Shown piece after piece: positions 53,900-62,742 of a stretch of 64,000 nt of DNA. Below the pieces are notes generated by a model. That model ran no database searches, was not told where the DNA came from, and worked only from the letters and a program-made list of their open reading frames with translations. A program made the position numbers and the translations under genes. Each line of letters opens with the position of its first letter. Position 1 is the stretch's first letter. This stretch comes from Ornithinimicrobium sp. CNJ-824 (lineage in GTDB: Bacteria; Actinomycetota; Actinomycetes; Actinomycetales; Dermatophilaceae), in contig NZ_MKKA01000006.1 of assembly GCF_001942405.1 (NCBI RefSeq), positions 20,569 to 84,568 on the forward strand. Reading direction: 5' to 3'.

Positions 53900-55012
53900 G
53901 TGGCAGTCGACTTCGAGAACGAGATCAAGCAGCTCCGCGCGACGATGGCGTCGGTGCGGGACGTCACCGACCTCGACCGGCTGCAGGAGCAGATCACCGA
54001 GCTCGAGACCGAGGCGTCCTCGCCGAACCTGTGGGACGACGTGGACCACGCGCAGAAGGTGACCTCCTCGCTGTCCCGCGCCAAGGCCGAGCACGACAAG
54101 GTCACCGGCATGGACGCCCGGATCGACGACCTCGAGGCGCTGGTGGAGCTGGGCCAGGAGGAGAGCGACGCCGAGACGATGGTGGAGGCCGAGCGCGACC
54201 TGGCCAGGTTGCGCAAGGACGTCGAGCAGCTGGAGGTGCGCACCCTGCTCAACGGGGAGTACGACGAGCGCGAGGCCGTGGTGACGATCCGCGCCGGCGC
54301 CGGGGGCGTGGACGCCGCCGACTTCGCCGAGATGCTCATGCGGATGTACCTGCGCTGGGCCGAGCGGCACGACTACCCCACGACCGTGCTGGACACCTCC
54401 TACGCCGAGGAGGCCGGGCTGAAGTCGGCCACCTTCGAGGTCAAGGTGCCCTACGCGTTCGGCACCCTGGCGGTCGAGGCGGGCACCCACCGGCTCGTGC
54501 GGATCAGCCCGTTCGACAACCAGGGGCGTCGGCAGACCAGCTTCGCGGCCGTCGAGGTCATCCCGCTCATCGAGTCCACGGACAGCATCGACATCCCCGA
54601 GAACGACCTGAAGATCGACGTCTTCCGCTCCTCCGGCCCCGGCGGGCAGTCGGTCAACACCACCGACTCGGCGGTGCGGATGACCCACATCCCCACCGGC
54701 ACCGTGGTCTCGATGCAGAACGAGAAGAGCCAGATCCAGAACCGGGCCGCCGCGCTGCGCGTGCTCCAGTCCCGGCTGCTGCTGCTCAAGCAGGCCGAGG
54801 AGGCCGCCGAGCGCAAGGAGATGGCCGGCGACGTCAAGGCCAGCTGGGGCGACCAGATGCGCTCCTACGTCCTGCACCCCTACCAGATGGTCAAGGACCT
54901 GCGCACCGGGCACGAGGTCGGATCGACCAACGCGGTCTTCGACGGCGAGATCGACGACTTCATCGAGGCCGGGATCCGCTGGAAGCGCGGCCAGGAACGC
55001 GCGCAGGACTGA
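53900..55012 (+). CDS. prfB: Peptide chain release factor 2
   Basis: Terminates translation at UGA and UAA. 370 residues in one frame, so the programmed +1 shift of many RF2 genes is absent, as is usual in actinobacteria. SPF tripeptide in [15 protein letters not shown] and GGQ loop in [20 protein letters not shown]. In most actinobacteria prfB lies directly before ftsE-ftsX; here about 6 kb with three genes separates them. Confidence 0.97.
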   Translation: MAVDFENEIKQLRATMASVRDVTDLDRLQEQITELETEASSPNLWDDVDHAQKVTSSLSRAKAEHDKVTGMDARIDDLEALVELGQEESDAETMVEAERDLARLRKDVEQLEVRTLLNGEYDEREAVVTIRAGAGGVDAADFAEMLMRMYLRWAERHDYPTTVLDTSYAEEAGLKSATFEVKVPYAFGTLAVEAGTHRLVRISPFDNQGRRQTSFAAVEVIPLIESTDSIDIPENDLKIDVFRSSGPGGQSVNTTDSAVRMTHIPTGTVVSMQNEKSQIQNRAAALRVLQSRLLLLKQAEEAAERKEMAGDVKASWGDQMRSYVLHPYQMVKDLRTGHEVGSTNAVFDGEIDDFIEAGIRWKRGQERAQD

Positions 55013-55014
55013 TC

Positions 55015-56478
55015 GTGACCGTGACCGTGACCGCGCCCGACCTCGCCGCGCTGCGGCATACCGTGACCTCGGGGAGCACCGCGGGCCTGGACTGGCGCCG
55101 CGCCCAGCTGGGCGCGCTGCGCCGGCTGCTCGTCGAGCACGAGGCCGAGCTCGTCGAGGCCGTCGCCGCGGACGTCGGCAAACCGCGGCTGGAGGCCCGG
55201 CTGACCGAGACCTACGTCAGCGTCGAGGAGATCGACCACCTGCTGGCCCACCTAGAGGAGTGGACCGCGCCCCGGCCGGTGTCGCTGCCCCTGACCCTGC
55301 GACCTGCCCGGGCCCACGTGCAGCTGCAGCCCAAGGGCGTCGTGCTGGTCATCGCGCCGTGGAACTACCCGCTCAACCTGCTGGTCTCCCCGGTCGCGGG
55401 GGCCCTGGCGGCCGGCAACACCGTGGTGCTCAAGCCCAGCGAGCACACGCCCCGCCTCGCCGCCCTGGTCGAGCGCCTGGTGCCGCAGTACTTCCCGGCC
55501 GACGTCGCCCGGGTCGTCACCGGCGGCGTCGAGGAGACGACCGCCCTCCTGGAGCAGCGGTTCGACCACATCTTCTTCACCGGCTCGGGCCGGGTCGGGC
55601 GCATCGTCATGCGCGCCGCGGCCGAGCACCTCACGCCGGTGACCCTCGAGCTGGGCGGCAAGTCCCCGACGTTCGTCGACGACAGCGTCGACCTGGCCGT
55701 GGCCGCCCGGCGGATCGTGTGGGGCAAGTTCACCAACGCCGGGCAGACCTGCGTGGCCCCCGACCACGTCCTGGTCACCCGCACGGCCCGGGACCGCATG
55801 CTCGCCGAGCTGGTGGCGGCGGTGCACGAGTTCTTCGGCGACGACCCCCGCAGGAGCCCGGACCTGGGGCGGATCGTCGGCGCACGGCAGCACGCCCGGC
55901 TCGTCGAGCTGCTCGAGGGCGCCGGCGGCACCGTGGTCGTCGGCGGCCAGCACGACGCCGACGAGCGCTACCTCGCCCCGACGGTGGTCGCCGACGTCGA
56001 CCCGGACGCACCGATCATGCAGGAGGAGATCTTCGGCCCGGTCCTGCCGGTCGTCACCGTGGCGGACCACCAGCAGGCCATCGAGCAGATCGCCTCGCGC
56101 GACCATCCGCTGGCGCTCTACGTCTTCTCCGAGCGCGAGGAGGTCAGGGAGGCGTTCACCCGCCGCACCACCTCGGGCGGCATGGCGTTCGGTGCCACCG
56201 TGGTGCACGTCGGCGCGGCCCAGCTGCCGTTCGGGGGCGTGGGGGCCTCGGGCATGGGCAGCTACCACGGGCGGGCGTCGGTCGAGGAGCTCAGCCACCA
56301 CCGGTCGGTGCTGGACAAGCCGTTGGGCCCGGACACCCTGCGGGTGCTCTACCCGCCCTTCGACGGGCTCAAGGGCCGGCTCGTCGCCGCCGCGACCGCC
56401 CCCGGCCGGGCCGCGCGACCGGCCGCCGTGGTCCGGGAGGGTATGCAGAAGGTGCGCGGCCTGGTCCGGCGCGGCTGA
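55015..56478 (+). CDS. Aldehyde dehydrogenase family protein
   Basis: 487-residue NAD(P)-dependent dehydrogenase of the class 3 (fatty-aldehyde/coniferyl aldehyde) type. VLVIAPWNYPLNLLVSPVAGALAAGNTVVLKPSEHTP, catalytic Glu in TLELGGKSP, catalytic Cys in NAGQTCVAPDHVLV, and EEIFGPVLPVV. The C-terminal tail after 450 is short and lacks a clear membrane helix. GTG 55015 begins 2 bases after the prfB stop inside a GTGACC triple repeat; nearby in-frame GTGs are alternatives. Confidence 0.92.
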   Translation: MTVTVTAPDLAALRHTVTSGSTAGLDWRRAQLGALRRLLVEHEAELVEAVAADVGKPRLEARLTETYVSVEEIDHLLAHLEEWTAPRPVSLPLTLRPARAHVQLQPKGVVLVIAPWNYPLNLLVSPVAGALAAGNTVVLKPSEHTPRLAALVERLVPQYFPADVARVVTGGVEETTALLEQRFDHIFFTGSGRVGRIVMRAAAEHLTPVTLELGGKSPTFVDDSVDLAVAARRIVWGKFTNAGQTCVAPDHVLVTRTARDRMLAELVAAVHEFFGDDPRRSPDLGRIVGARQHARLVELLEGAGGTVVVGGQHDADERYLAPTVVADVDPDAPIMQEEIFGPVLPVVTVADHQQAIEQIASRDHPLALYVFSEREEVREAFTRRTTSGGMAFGATVVHVGAAQLPFGGVGASGMGSYHGRASVEELSHHRSVLDKPLGPDTLRVLYPPFDGLKGRLVAAATAPGRAARPAAVVREGMQKVRGLVRRG

Positions 56479-56486
56479 CGCGCCGA

Positions 56487-56515
56487 CGGGCGGCACCCGG
56501 TCTGGGTGCCGCCCG
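56487..56515. terminator. Strong convergent hairpin after aldehyde dehydrogenase gene
   Basis: CGGGCGGCACCC and GGGTGCCGCCCG form a perfect 12-bp stem around loop GGTCT, between convergent genes ending at 56478 and 56548. Likely bidirectional. Confidence 0.75.
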
Positions 56516-56547
56516 CCGGTCCATGCCGGGAGGGGGCTTGACGGTCG

Positions 56548-59027
56548 TCAGTTACCGCCCTTTCCCTTGCCGGGGTTGGGCTTGTCCCGTCCCTTGTCGT
56601 CGCCCTTGCCCTTGCCACGGTTCCCCGTGTCCAGGCCGACCAGGGTCGGGTCGTGGTCGGAGCTGGCGAACTCGTGGTCACGGTAGAAGTCGGTGACGTT
56701 GTACAGACGCCGGCTGTACTGGAACGCGATCGACTCGTCGCCGTTGATGTCCCACACCGCCGCGCCGGTGACCAGACGCATGGCCTCCTCGTTGGCGAAG
56801 ATGTGGTCCAGCGAGCCCAGGCGACCCCCGAACTGGTAGGTCGCCGAGGCCGGCTCCGCGGTCTTGGCCGTGTTCGTGTAGCCCGCGGCCTCGATGATCT
56901 GGACCGGGGTCTCCCTGCTGTAGGCGTTGAAGTCACCCATGAGCAGGACGGCCTCGTCCTCGTACATCTCCTCCGTCCACGCGGTCAGCGCACGGGCCTG
57001 CTCCTCGCGGGAGGGGTTGGCCCGGCCCTGGCCGGTGCCGTCGTCCTCGCCGGAGCCCTTGGACTTGAAGTGGTTGTTGATCGCCACGAACGGCTTGCCG
57101 GTCCGGACGTCCTTGAACTTCTGCGCCAGCGGGTAGCGGGCGTTGGCGAAGGCGTCGTCCAGCAGGATCTGGGAGCTGCCGAGCAGCTGCACCGTGCTCG
57201 GGTCGTAGATGAACCCGGTCCGGATGATGTCCTCGTTGCTCGGCACCTGTCCGACCGGCGAGGGCACGAAGGCCCACCGGGTCCGGCCGGCGTCCTCGTT
57301 CAGCGCCTCGACCAGGGCCGCCATGGCGGTGTCACGCGGCAGGTCCTTGTAGGACAGGGCCGAGTTTGCCTCGATCTCCTGGAGGCCCAGGACGTCGGCG
57401 TCCATCTTGTTGATGGCGGTGACGATCTTGGCCTGCTGGTCCTCGAAGCTGTCCTGGTCGTAGGCGCCGCGGACCTCGCACCAGTTCGCCGCGACCGGGT
57501 CTTCGTAGATGTCGGTGTACGCGTCACAACCGGGCTCGTCCTCACCGAGGTCGCTGAAGTAGTTGAGCACGTTGAATGCGCCCAGCTGGAGGTTGCCGCC
57601 GACCTCGGGCACGACATACTCCCGGTCGTCCTCGGAGACGATCGGGTCGTTGACACTGTCGGCACCGACGACCTGACCGGTGGCTGGTAGTTCCACTGGA
57701 AGCGGTAGTCCAGGATCACCGGCTGGTCGAAGGTGACCTGCGAGGCGGTGCGGTGCGGCTCGTCCTGCGCCAGGTACGGCAGCGGGGAGAACTGGGCGGT
57801 GCTGTTGCGCAGGTAGTCCCAGCTGGAGCCGTCGTCCAGGGTGATGTACTTCGCCTCGTTCATGGCCTCGTAGGCGATGGCCTCCGGACCCGGCTCGACG
57901 ACGTCGGTGGCCTGATAGAGCGGTTCCTCGCCCATGGCCAGGCCGATCTGCCCGTACTGGTTCAGCTGGTAGTTGTTGGTGATGGTGTAGGCGCCCTCGG
58001 GGTGCACGAGCATCCCCTCGTAGACCTCCTTCTCCGCGTCCGTGGCCGGGAGGGTGTCAAGCGGGGTCGCGGTGACGGGCGCACAACCGCCGTCGATCTT
58101 CTCCACCCAGGCATCAGACAGCTCGGTGAGACCGTTGTACTCGATCGCGGTCGCCTCCACGTCGACGCAGTCACCGATCTCCAGGGTGCGCCCGGCATAG
58201 CCGTTGTAGACGAAGATGCCGTCCGACGCGTCCTCACCGGGCACCTTGGCGGTGCCGCCGGTGCCAGGCGTCTGGATGTAGACGCCGTTGAAGCCTCCGG
58301 TGGGGTAGACCGCCGTCACGACCCCGGTGGTGATGACCTCCTGATCGAGGTACGGAGTGGTGTCGCCCGTGCCCTGGATCTCGGCGATGGTCGCCTTCAC
58401 CGGCTCCGGCGGGGGCTCCGGCTCGCCGCCACCACCGCTGTTCTGCGGCGTCGGGGTCCCGCTCGTGAAGTCCGCTGCGTTGTCGTCCGTGTCGATGCCG
58501 TCGGTGCGGCTGGCCGAGGTGGTGTTGCTCAGACGCGGCGCAGTCCCTGTCCCCTCGAAGATGGAGGCACTTCCGTACCCCACTGTGTCGACGACAGCCC
58601 CGTCGGTGTCGAAGAGACGGACGATCCCGTTCGTCCCGGACATGGTTGCCCCGCACGTCGCATCCGGGGCGGGCAGGGCCTGCGTGCCACCGCTCCCCGC
58701 CGCCTGCTGAGTCAGGAAGTGGTCGCCGGGGGCGACGCTGCCCGCCAACACGCACGTGTTGTTGGAGCCTCCAGGACCTCCGGCGGAGGAGTAGTACTGA
58801 ACCGTGTAACCGGTGAGGTCGATCTCCGTGTCGGTGCCGTTGAACAGCTCGACGAAGTCGTTGGTCCAGGTGGCGCCGGAGTTGCCACCGCCGCCGTAGA
58901 CCTCGTTGATGACAAGGGTGGTGCCGGCCGCGTGCGCCATGGGCGCGAGAGTGACCAGGCCGGTGAGGGTCAGGCTGGTGCCGGCCGCTGCGGCCAGCCC
59001 TCGCCTGAGGCGTGTCGTGAGGTGCAT
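56548..59027 (-). CDS. Secreted lamin-tail ExeM/NucH-type extracellular nuclease, one frameshift
   Basis: About 826 residues when repaired. Sec signal peptide MHLTTRLRRGLAAAAGTSL...APMAHAAG. Lamin-tail domain at about 35-150 (VINEVYGGGGNSGATWTNDFVELFNG), an OB-fold-like region at about 200-340 (ATIAEIQGTGDTTPYLDQEV), then an endonuclease/exonuclease/phosphatase domain with LGAFNVLNYF, GLQEIEAN, LMGDFNAYS and SSDHDPTLVGL. The frame changes at about 57681-57685; one added C gives FQWNYQPTGQVVGADSVN. The Lys/Gly-rich tail (GNRGKGKGDDKGRDK) has no LPXTG motif. Likely degrades extracellular DNA. GGAGAAGAG ribosome-binding site. Confidence 0.9.
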
Positions 59028-59179
59028 GCTGCTCTTCTCCGTCGAAGACAGGACCGCCAGCACCGGGCGAAGGTGCCTGGGCAGTCGGGGACGCGGCCAC
59101 GCTACCGCTTGATGGTCCGGTCCCGGCTCATCCTCTGGGACCATGTCGCGCCGAGTCTCCGTGCCGGGTCGGACGCACT

Positions 59180-59211
59180 GGCGGGGCCCACGCTGCTGCG
59201 TGAACCCCGCC
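59180..59211 (-). terminator. Hairpin between M28 peptidase and nuclease genes
   Basis: GGCGGGG...ACGC-TGCT-GCGT...CCCCGCC: two matched arms with a 3-base internal mismatch, 26 bases after the M28 stop. It separates the two minus-strand genes; the rest of the 209-base gap shows nothing further. Confidence 0.55.
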
Positions 59212-59236
59212 GTCGTGCGGTGTCGTGCCGAGCCTG

Positions 59237-60796
59237 TCAGGCGGCCTCGCGGGCGTCCTCGACCGGCATGGGTCCCCCGGGGTGCGGCTTGCCGGACTTG
59301 CCGGCGCTGCGCTTGCCGTTGACCTCCGAGGTGTCCTGGGCCAGCGACAGCGTGGCGTGGGCGATGGCGTCGCTCATGATGTCCAGGGCCTCGGGGTTGA
59401 CGTTCGACAGGTCGTCCGCCGGTGTGTGGTAGTTCGGGTCGTAGGTGATGCCGGCGGTGCCGCCGAACATCTCGACCTCCTCCTCCGTCTTGGTGCCGTC
59501 GGCCCCGGTGAACAGGCCGGAGCGGATCCCGGCCGCGATGAAGGGCTGGTAGTCGGAGCGCCCGGAGAACATCGTGTCCACCCATGGCTGCCCGATGGAG
59601 TCGAAGTAGTCGGTGAAGACGTCCTCGGTCTCGATGGACCCGTCGGGGACCTCGACGGGTGCCGCGTAGGTGGACTCGTCGGCGTCGTAGACCCCGATGA
59701 CGTAGTTGGGGGAGCCCACCATGTCGAAGTTGAGGTAGGTGGCGATGTCGTCGAGCGAGTCGGGGTCGTTGGCGTACAGGTCCTCGACGTAGTGCCACGA
59801 CCCCAGCAGGCCGTGCTCCTCGGCACCCCACCAGGCGAACCGGACCTGGTTGTTGAGCTTGTTGACCTCGGCCAGCTGGACGGCGGTCTCCAGGATCGCC
59901 GCGGAGCCCGAGCCGTTGTCGTTGATGCCGGGGCCGTCGTCGACGCCGTCGAGGTGCGCGCCGACCATGACGACGTTGTCGGGGCGACCCTGGGGCGTCT
60001 CGGCCAGGACGTTGAAGGTCTCGACCTCCTCCAGGACCGTGTCGATCTCGACGGTGACCGTGACCGGGCCGTCGCTCATCGCCTCGAGCAGCCCCTGGCC
60101 GTCGGCTTGGCTGATGCCGGTGACGGGCACGTAGTCCTCACCGGGGTCCCCGAGCGTGCCGTTCAGGGCTCCGGCCGCGTTGTTGTAGATGATCGCCGCC
60201 CCGGCCCCGGCGGTTGCGGCGTGCTCCGTCTTCTGCGCGAACGAGCAGGCTCCGCGGCCGACCAGTGCGATGCTGCCGGCGGGGAAGCCGGTCCAGTCGC
60301 CCACGTCGCAGCCGGTGGCGACGGAGGGTGCTGCGAGCGTGCCGGTGAACGAGCCGCTGGGGCTGTACCTCATGACGATGTTGTCCATCGCCCCCAGCGG
60401 GGGGTCCTCGACGGTCAGGTCCCCCTGCCGCACCGAGAACTGCTCGAAGGTGAAGTACTGCCGCTCCGTCTCGTAGCCGGCGGCCTCCAGCGTGGACTCG
60501 ACGTAGGCGGCGCTGGCCTCGTAGCCGTCCGTGCCCGCTGCCCGGTTGTCACCGTTCTCGTCCGCGATCCGCTGGAACTCCTCCAGGTGCGCCCAGACGT
60601 TGTCGAGGTCGACCGCCTGGGTGATCTTCTTGCTCGTGTTCGGGTTGCCGTGGTTCTCACCGCCCTGGCCCTTGGCCAGGGCCGGCGCTCCCATGCCGGC
60701 GAGGACGACGGCGGCCGTCGCCGTGACGGCCAGCGTGCGTCGGGTGGTCCTGCGGCCGAGCCGCGCGGCCCGGTCGTCGATCTTCCTGGTGCTCAC
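59237..60796 (-). CDS. Secreted M28-family aminopeptidase with PA domain
   Basis: 519 residues. Signal peptide (RTLAVTATAAVVLAGMGAPALAK). PA insert domain at about 140-235 (GFPAGSIALVGRGACSFAQKTEHAATAGAGAAIIYNN). Zinc aminopeptidase domain with ligands and catalytic residues in GAHLDGVDDGPGINDNGSGSA, FAWWGAEEHGLLGS, NFDMVG and NYHTPADD. Similar to Streptomyces griseus-type aminopeptidase. AAAGGAGACG ribosome-binding site before GTG 60796; -10 TACCTT at 60854-60859; a 7-bp hairpin (60826-60844) lies in the leader. Confidence 0.92.
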   Translation of the reverse strand: MSTRKIDDRAARLGRRTTRRTLAVTATAAVVLAGMGAPALAKGQGGENHGNPNTSKKITQAVDLDNVWAHLEEFQRIADENGDNRAAGTDGYEASAAYVESTLEAAGYETERQYFTFEQFSVRQGDLTVEDPPLGAMDNIVMRYSPSGSFTGTLAAPSVATGCDVGDWTGFPAGSIALVGRGACSFAQKTEHAATAGAGAAIIYNNAAGALNGTLGDPGEDYVPVTGISQADGQGLLEAMSDGPVTVTVEIDTVLEEVETFNVLAETPQGRPDNVVMVGAHLDGVDDGPGINDNGSGSAAILETAVQLAEVNKLNNQVRFAWWGAEEHGLLGSWHYVEDLYANDPDSLDDIATYLNFDMVGSPNYVIGVYDADESTYAAPVEVPDGSIETEDVFTDYFDSIGQPWVDTMFSGRSDYQPFIAAGIRSGLFTGADGTKTEEEVEMFGGTAGITYDPNYHTPADDLSNVNPEALDIMSDAIAHATLSLAQDTSEVNGKRSAGKSGKPHPGGPMPVEDAREAA

Positions 60797-61098
60797 GTCG
60801 TACGTCTCCTTTGACGGGTGGAAGGCCCGCGGAACGACCGCGGGTCCTGTCGCAAGGTAGGCACCCGCGGCCCCCGGTTCCAGGGTCTTGACCAACTCCT
60901 GACCGAGTCCTGAACGAGGCCTTACCCGGTCACGACCGCTCCTTGACCCGACCCTGGACGGGCCCGATCCCGACGGTCCCGGCGAGGGTCCTTGGTCGAC
61001 CCGCCTCCCTCGGCTACCGTGATCGCCGACCACCCGCCCGTCACACACGTTCCCCCAGTCCCAGCAGCACCGCATACCGCCCCCTGGAGCCCGTCCGC
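60797..61098. other. 302-base divergent intergenic region (M28 peptidase / ftsE)
   Basis: No coding signal. Contains the M28 leader hairpin CCCGCGG/CCGCGGG, the M28 -10 TACCTT (60854-60859, minus), a TCCTGA direct repeat near 60900, and the ftsE promoter. Confidence 0.6.
60993..61021 (+). promoter_or_regulatory. Promoter of ftsE-ftsX
   Basis: -35 TTGGTC and -10 TACCGT separated by exactly 17 bases, giving a leader of about 70 bases before GTG 61099. Confidence 0.5.
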
Positions 61099-61794
61099 GT
61101 GATCACCCTGGAGAACGTCAGCCTGCGCTACGCCAAGGGCGACCCCTGGGCGCTGCGTGACGTCGACCTCGACGTGACGCGCGGCGAGTTCTGCTTCGTG
61201 GTGGGGCAGTCGGGCTCGGGCAAGAGCTCGCTGCTGCGGCTGGTCATCGTGGAGCAGGCACCCACCTCCGGGCGGGTGCTCGTGGCGGGGCACGACCTCG
61301 GCGAGCTGCCGCAGCGTCGCGTGCACCTGCTGCGGCGGCAGATCGGCACGGTCTTCCAGGACTTCCGGCTGCTGTCCGGCAAGACGGTCGCGCAGAACGT
61401 GGCCTACGTGCTGCAGGTGCTCGGTGCCCGGCGGCACGAGATCCGCCAGCGGGTGCCCGAGACCCTCGCGCTCGTCGGCCTGCAGGACAAGGGTCGCCGG
61501 CTGCCGCACGAGCTCTCCGGCGGCGAGCAGCAGCGCGTGGCGATCGCCCGGGCCATGGTCAACAAGCCGCCGATCCTGCTCGCCGACGAGCCCACCGGGA
61601 ACCTCGACCCGGACACCAGCAGCGAGATCGTGGCCATCCTCGACCGGATCAACCGGGCGGGCACGACCGTGCTCATGGCCACGCACGACACCTCGATCGT
61701 GGACCAGTTCCGCAAGCGGGTCGTCCAGCTCCACGAGGGCCGGGTGGTGCGCGACCAGGCCGAGGGCGGCTACCGGCAGGTGGTGGCGCCGTGA
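61099..61794 (+). CDS. ftsE: Cell-division ATP-binding protein FtsE
   Basis: ATPase of the FtsEX complex, which relays divisome state to peptidoglycan hydrolases outside the membrane. 231 residues. Walker A VGQSGSGKSS, Q-loop VFQDFRLL, signature LSGGEQQRVAIARAM, Walker B ILLADEPTGNLD. GTG 61099 gives VITLENVSLRY. The stop overlaps the ftsX start (GTGA). Confidence 0.96.
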   Translation: MITLENVSLRYAKGDPWALRDVDLDVTRGEFCFVVGQSGSGKSSLLRLVIVEQAPTSGRVLVAGHDLGELPQRRVHLLRRQIGTVFQDFRLLSGKTVAQNVAYVLQVLGARRHEIRQRVPETLALVGLQDKGRRLPHELSGGEQQRVAIARAMVNKPPILLADEPTGNLDPDTSSEIVAILDRINRAGTTVLMATHDTSIVDQFRKRVVQLHEGRVVRDQAEGGYRQVVAP

Positions 61795-62714
61795 GACCTG
61801 GGTTCCTGCTCGGCGAGATCGGCAACGGCCTGCGCCGCAACGTCTCCATGGTCGTCTCCGTGGTCCTGGTGACGATGGTCTCGCTCTTCTTCCTCGGCAT
61901 CGGCCTGCTCGCCCAGCAGCAGGTCAGCACGGCCAAGGGCTTCTGGTACGACAAGGTCGAGGTCTCGATCTTCCTCTGCACCCCGGGAGCCACCGAGGTG
62001 GCCTCGTGCAGCGAGGGCGGGGTGACCGAGGAGCAGCGCGAGCAGGTCAGGGCGGACCTGGAGGGCCTGAGCCCGCTGGTCACTGAGGTCTTCTACGAGT
62101 CCAACGAGGAGGCCTACGAGCGCTTCCGCGAGCAGTTCCGCAACAGTCCGGTCATCGACTCCATCCCCCAGGAGGCGATCCCGGAGTCCTTCCGCGTCAA
62201 CCTCTCCGACCCCAGCCGGTACGAGGTGATCCGGGCCGCCTTCGAGAACGCCCCGGGGGTGGAGAGCGTGGAGGACCAGCGCGAGGTCGTGGACAAGCTG
62301 TTCACCTTCCTGGGGGTCCTCAGCGTCGGGGCGCTGGCGCTGGCCGTGGCGATGGTGGTGTGCGCCGTCCTGCTCATCTCGACGACGATCAGGCTCACCG
62401 CCTGGACCCGGCGGCGGGAGACGGCGATCAAGCGGATGGTCGGGGCCTCTGCCTTCTCCATCCACCTGCCCTTCATCCTGGAGACCGTCGTGGCGACCCT
62501 GCTCGGTGCCGCGCTCGCCGTCGGTCTGCTGTGGGCCACGGTGCGCTACGGCGTCACCGGGTTCCTGTCCGAGCTGCTCGCGGGGGAGAGCGGCCTGATC
62601 AGCCTGGTCGGCGAGCGCGACCTGTGGCTGATCACCCCGTTCCTGGTCGGTGGGGCACTCCTGCTGGCCGTGGTCACCGCGTGGTTGGCCCTGCACCGGC
62701 ACGTGCGGGTCTGA
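61791..62714 (+). CDS. ftsX: Cell-division membrane protein FtsX
   Basis: 307 residues. Four membrane helices: one near residues 20-40 (MVVSVVLVTMVSLFFLGIGL) and three in the C-terminal half (175 onward). The extracytoplasmic loop at about 45-170 includes a Cys pair (FLCTPGATEVASC) and is the predicted contact for the hydrolase. GTG 61791 overlaps ftsE. Confidence 0.95.
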   Translation: MRPGFLLGEIGNGLRRNVSMVVSVVLVTMVSLFFLGIGLLAQQQVSTAKGFWYDKVEVSIFLCTPGATEVASCSEGGVTEEQREQVRADLEGLSPLVTEVFYESNEEAYERFREQFRNSPVIDSIPQEAIPESFRVNLSDPSRYEVIRAAFENAPGVESVEDQREVVDKLFTFLGVLSVGALALAVAMVVCAVLLISTTIRLTAWTRRRETAIKRMVGASAFSIHLPFILETVVATLLGAALAVGLLWATVRYGVTGFLSELLAGESGLISLVGERDLWLITPFLVGGALLLAVVTAWLALHRHVRV

Positions 62715-62742
62715 GCCCGTGGACAGCACGAGGAGAAGCACG

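Noticed and set aside
53900..55012. Programmed +1 frameshift in prfB
   Set aside because: The coding frame is continuous from GTG to stop; no in-frame UGA with CUUU-type slippery sequence occurs near the start.
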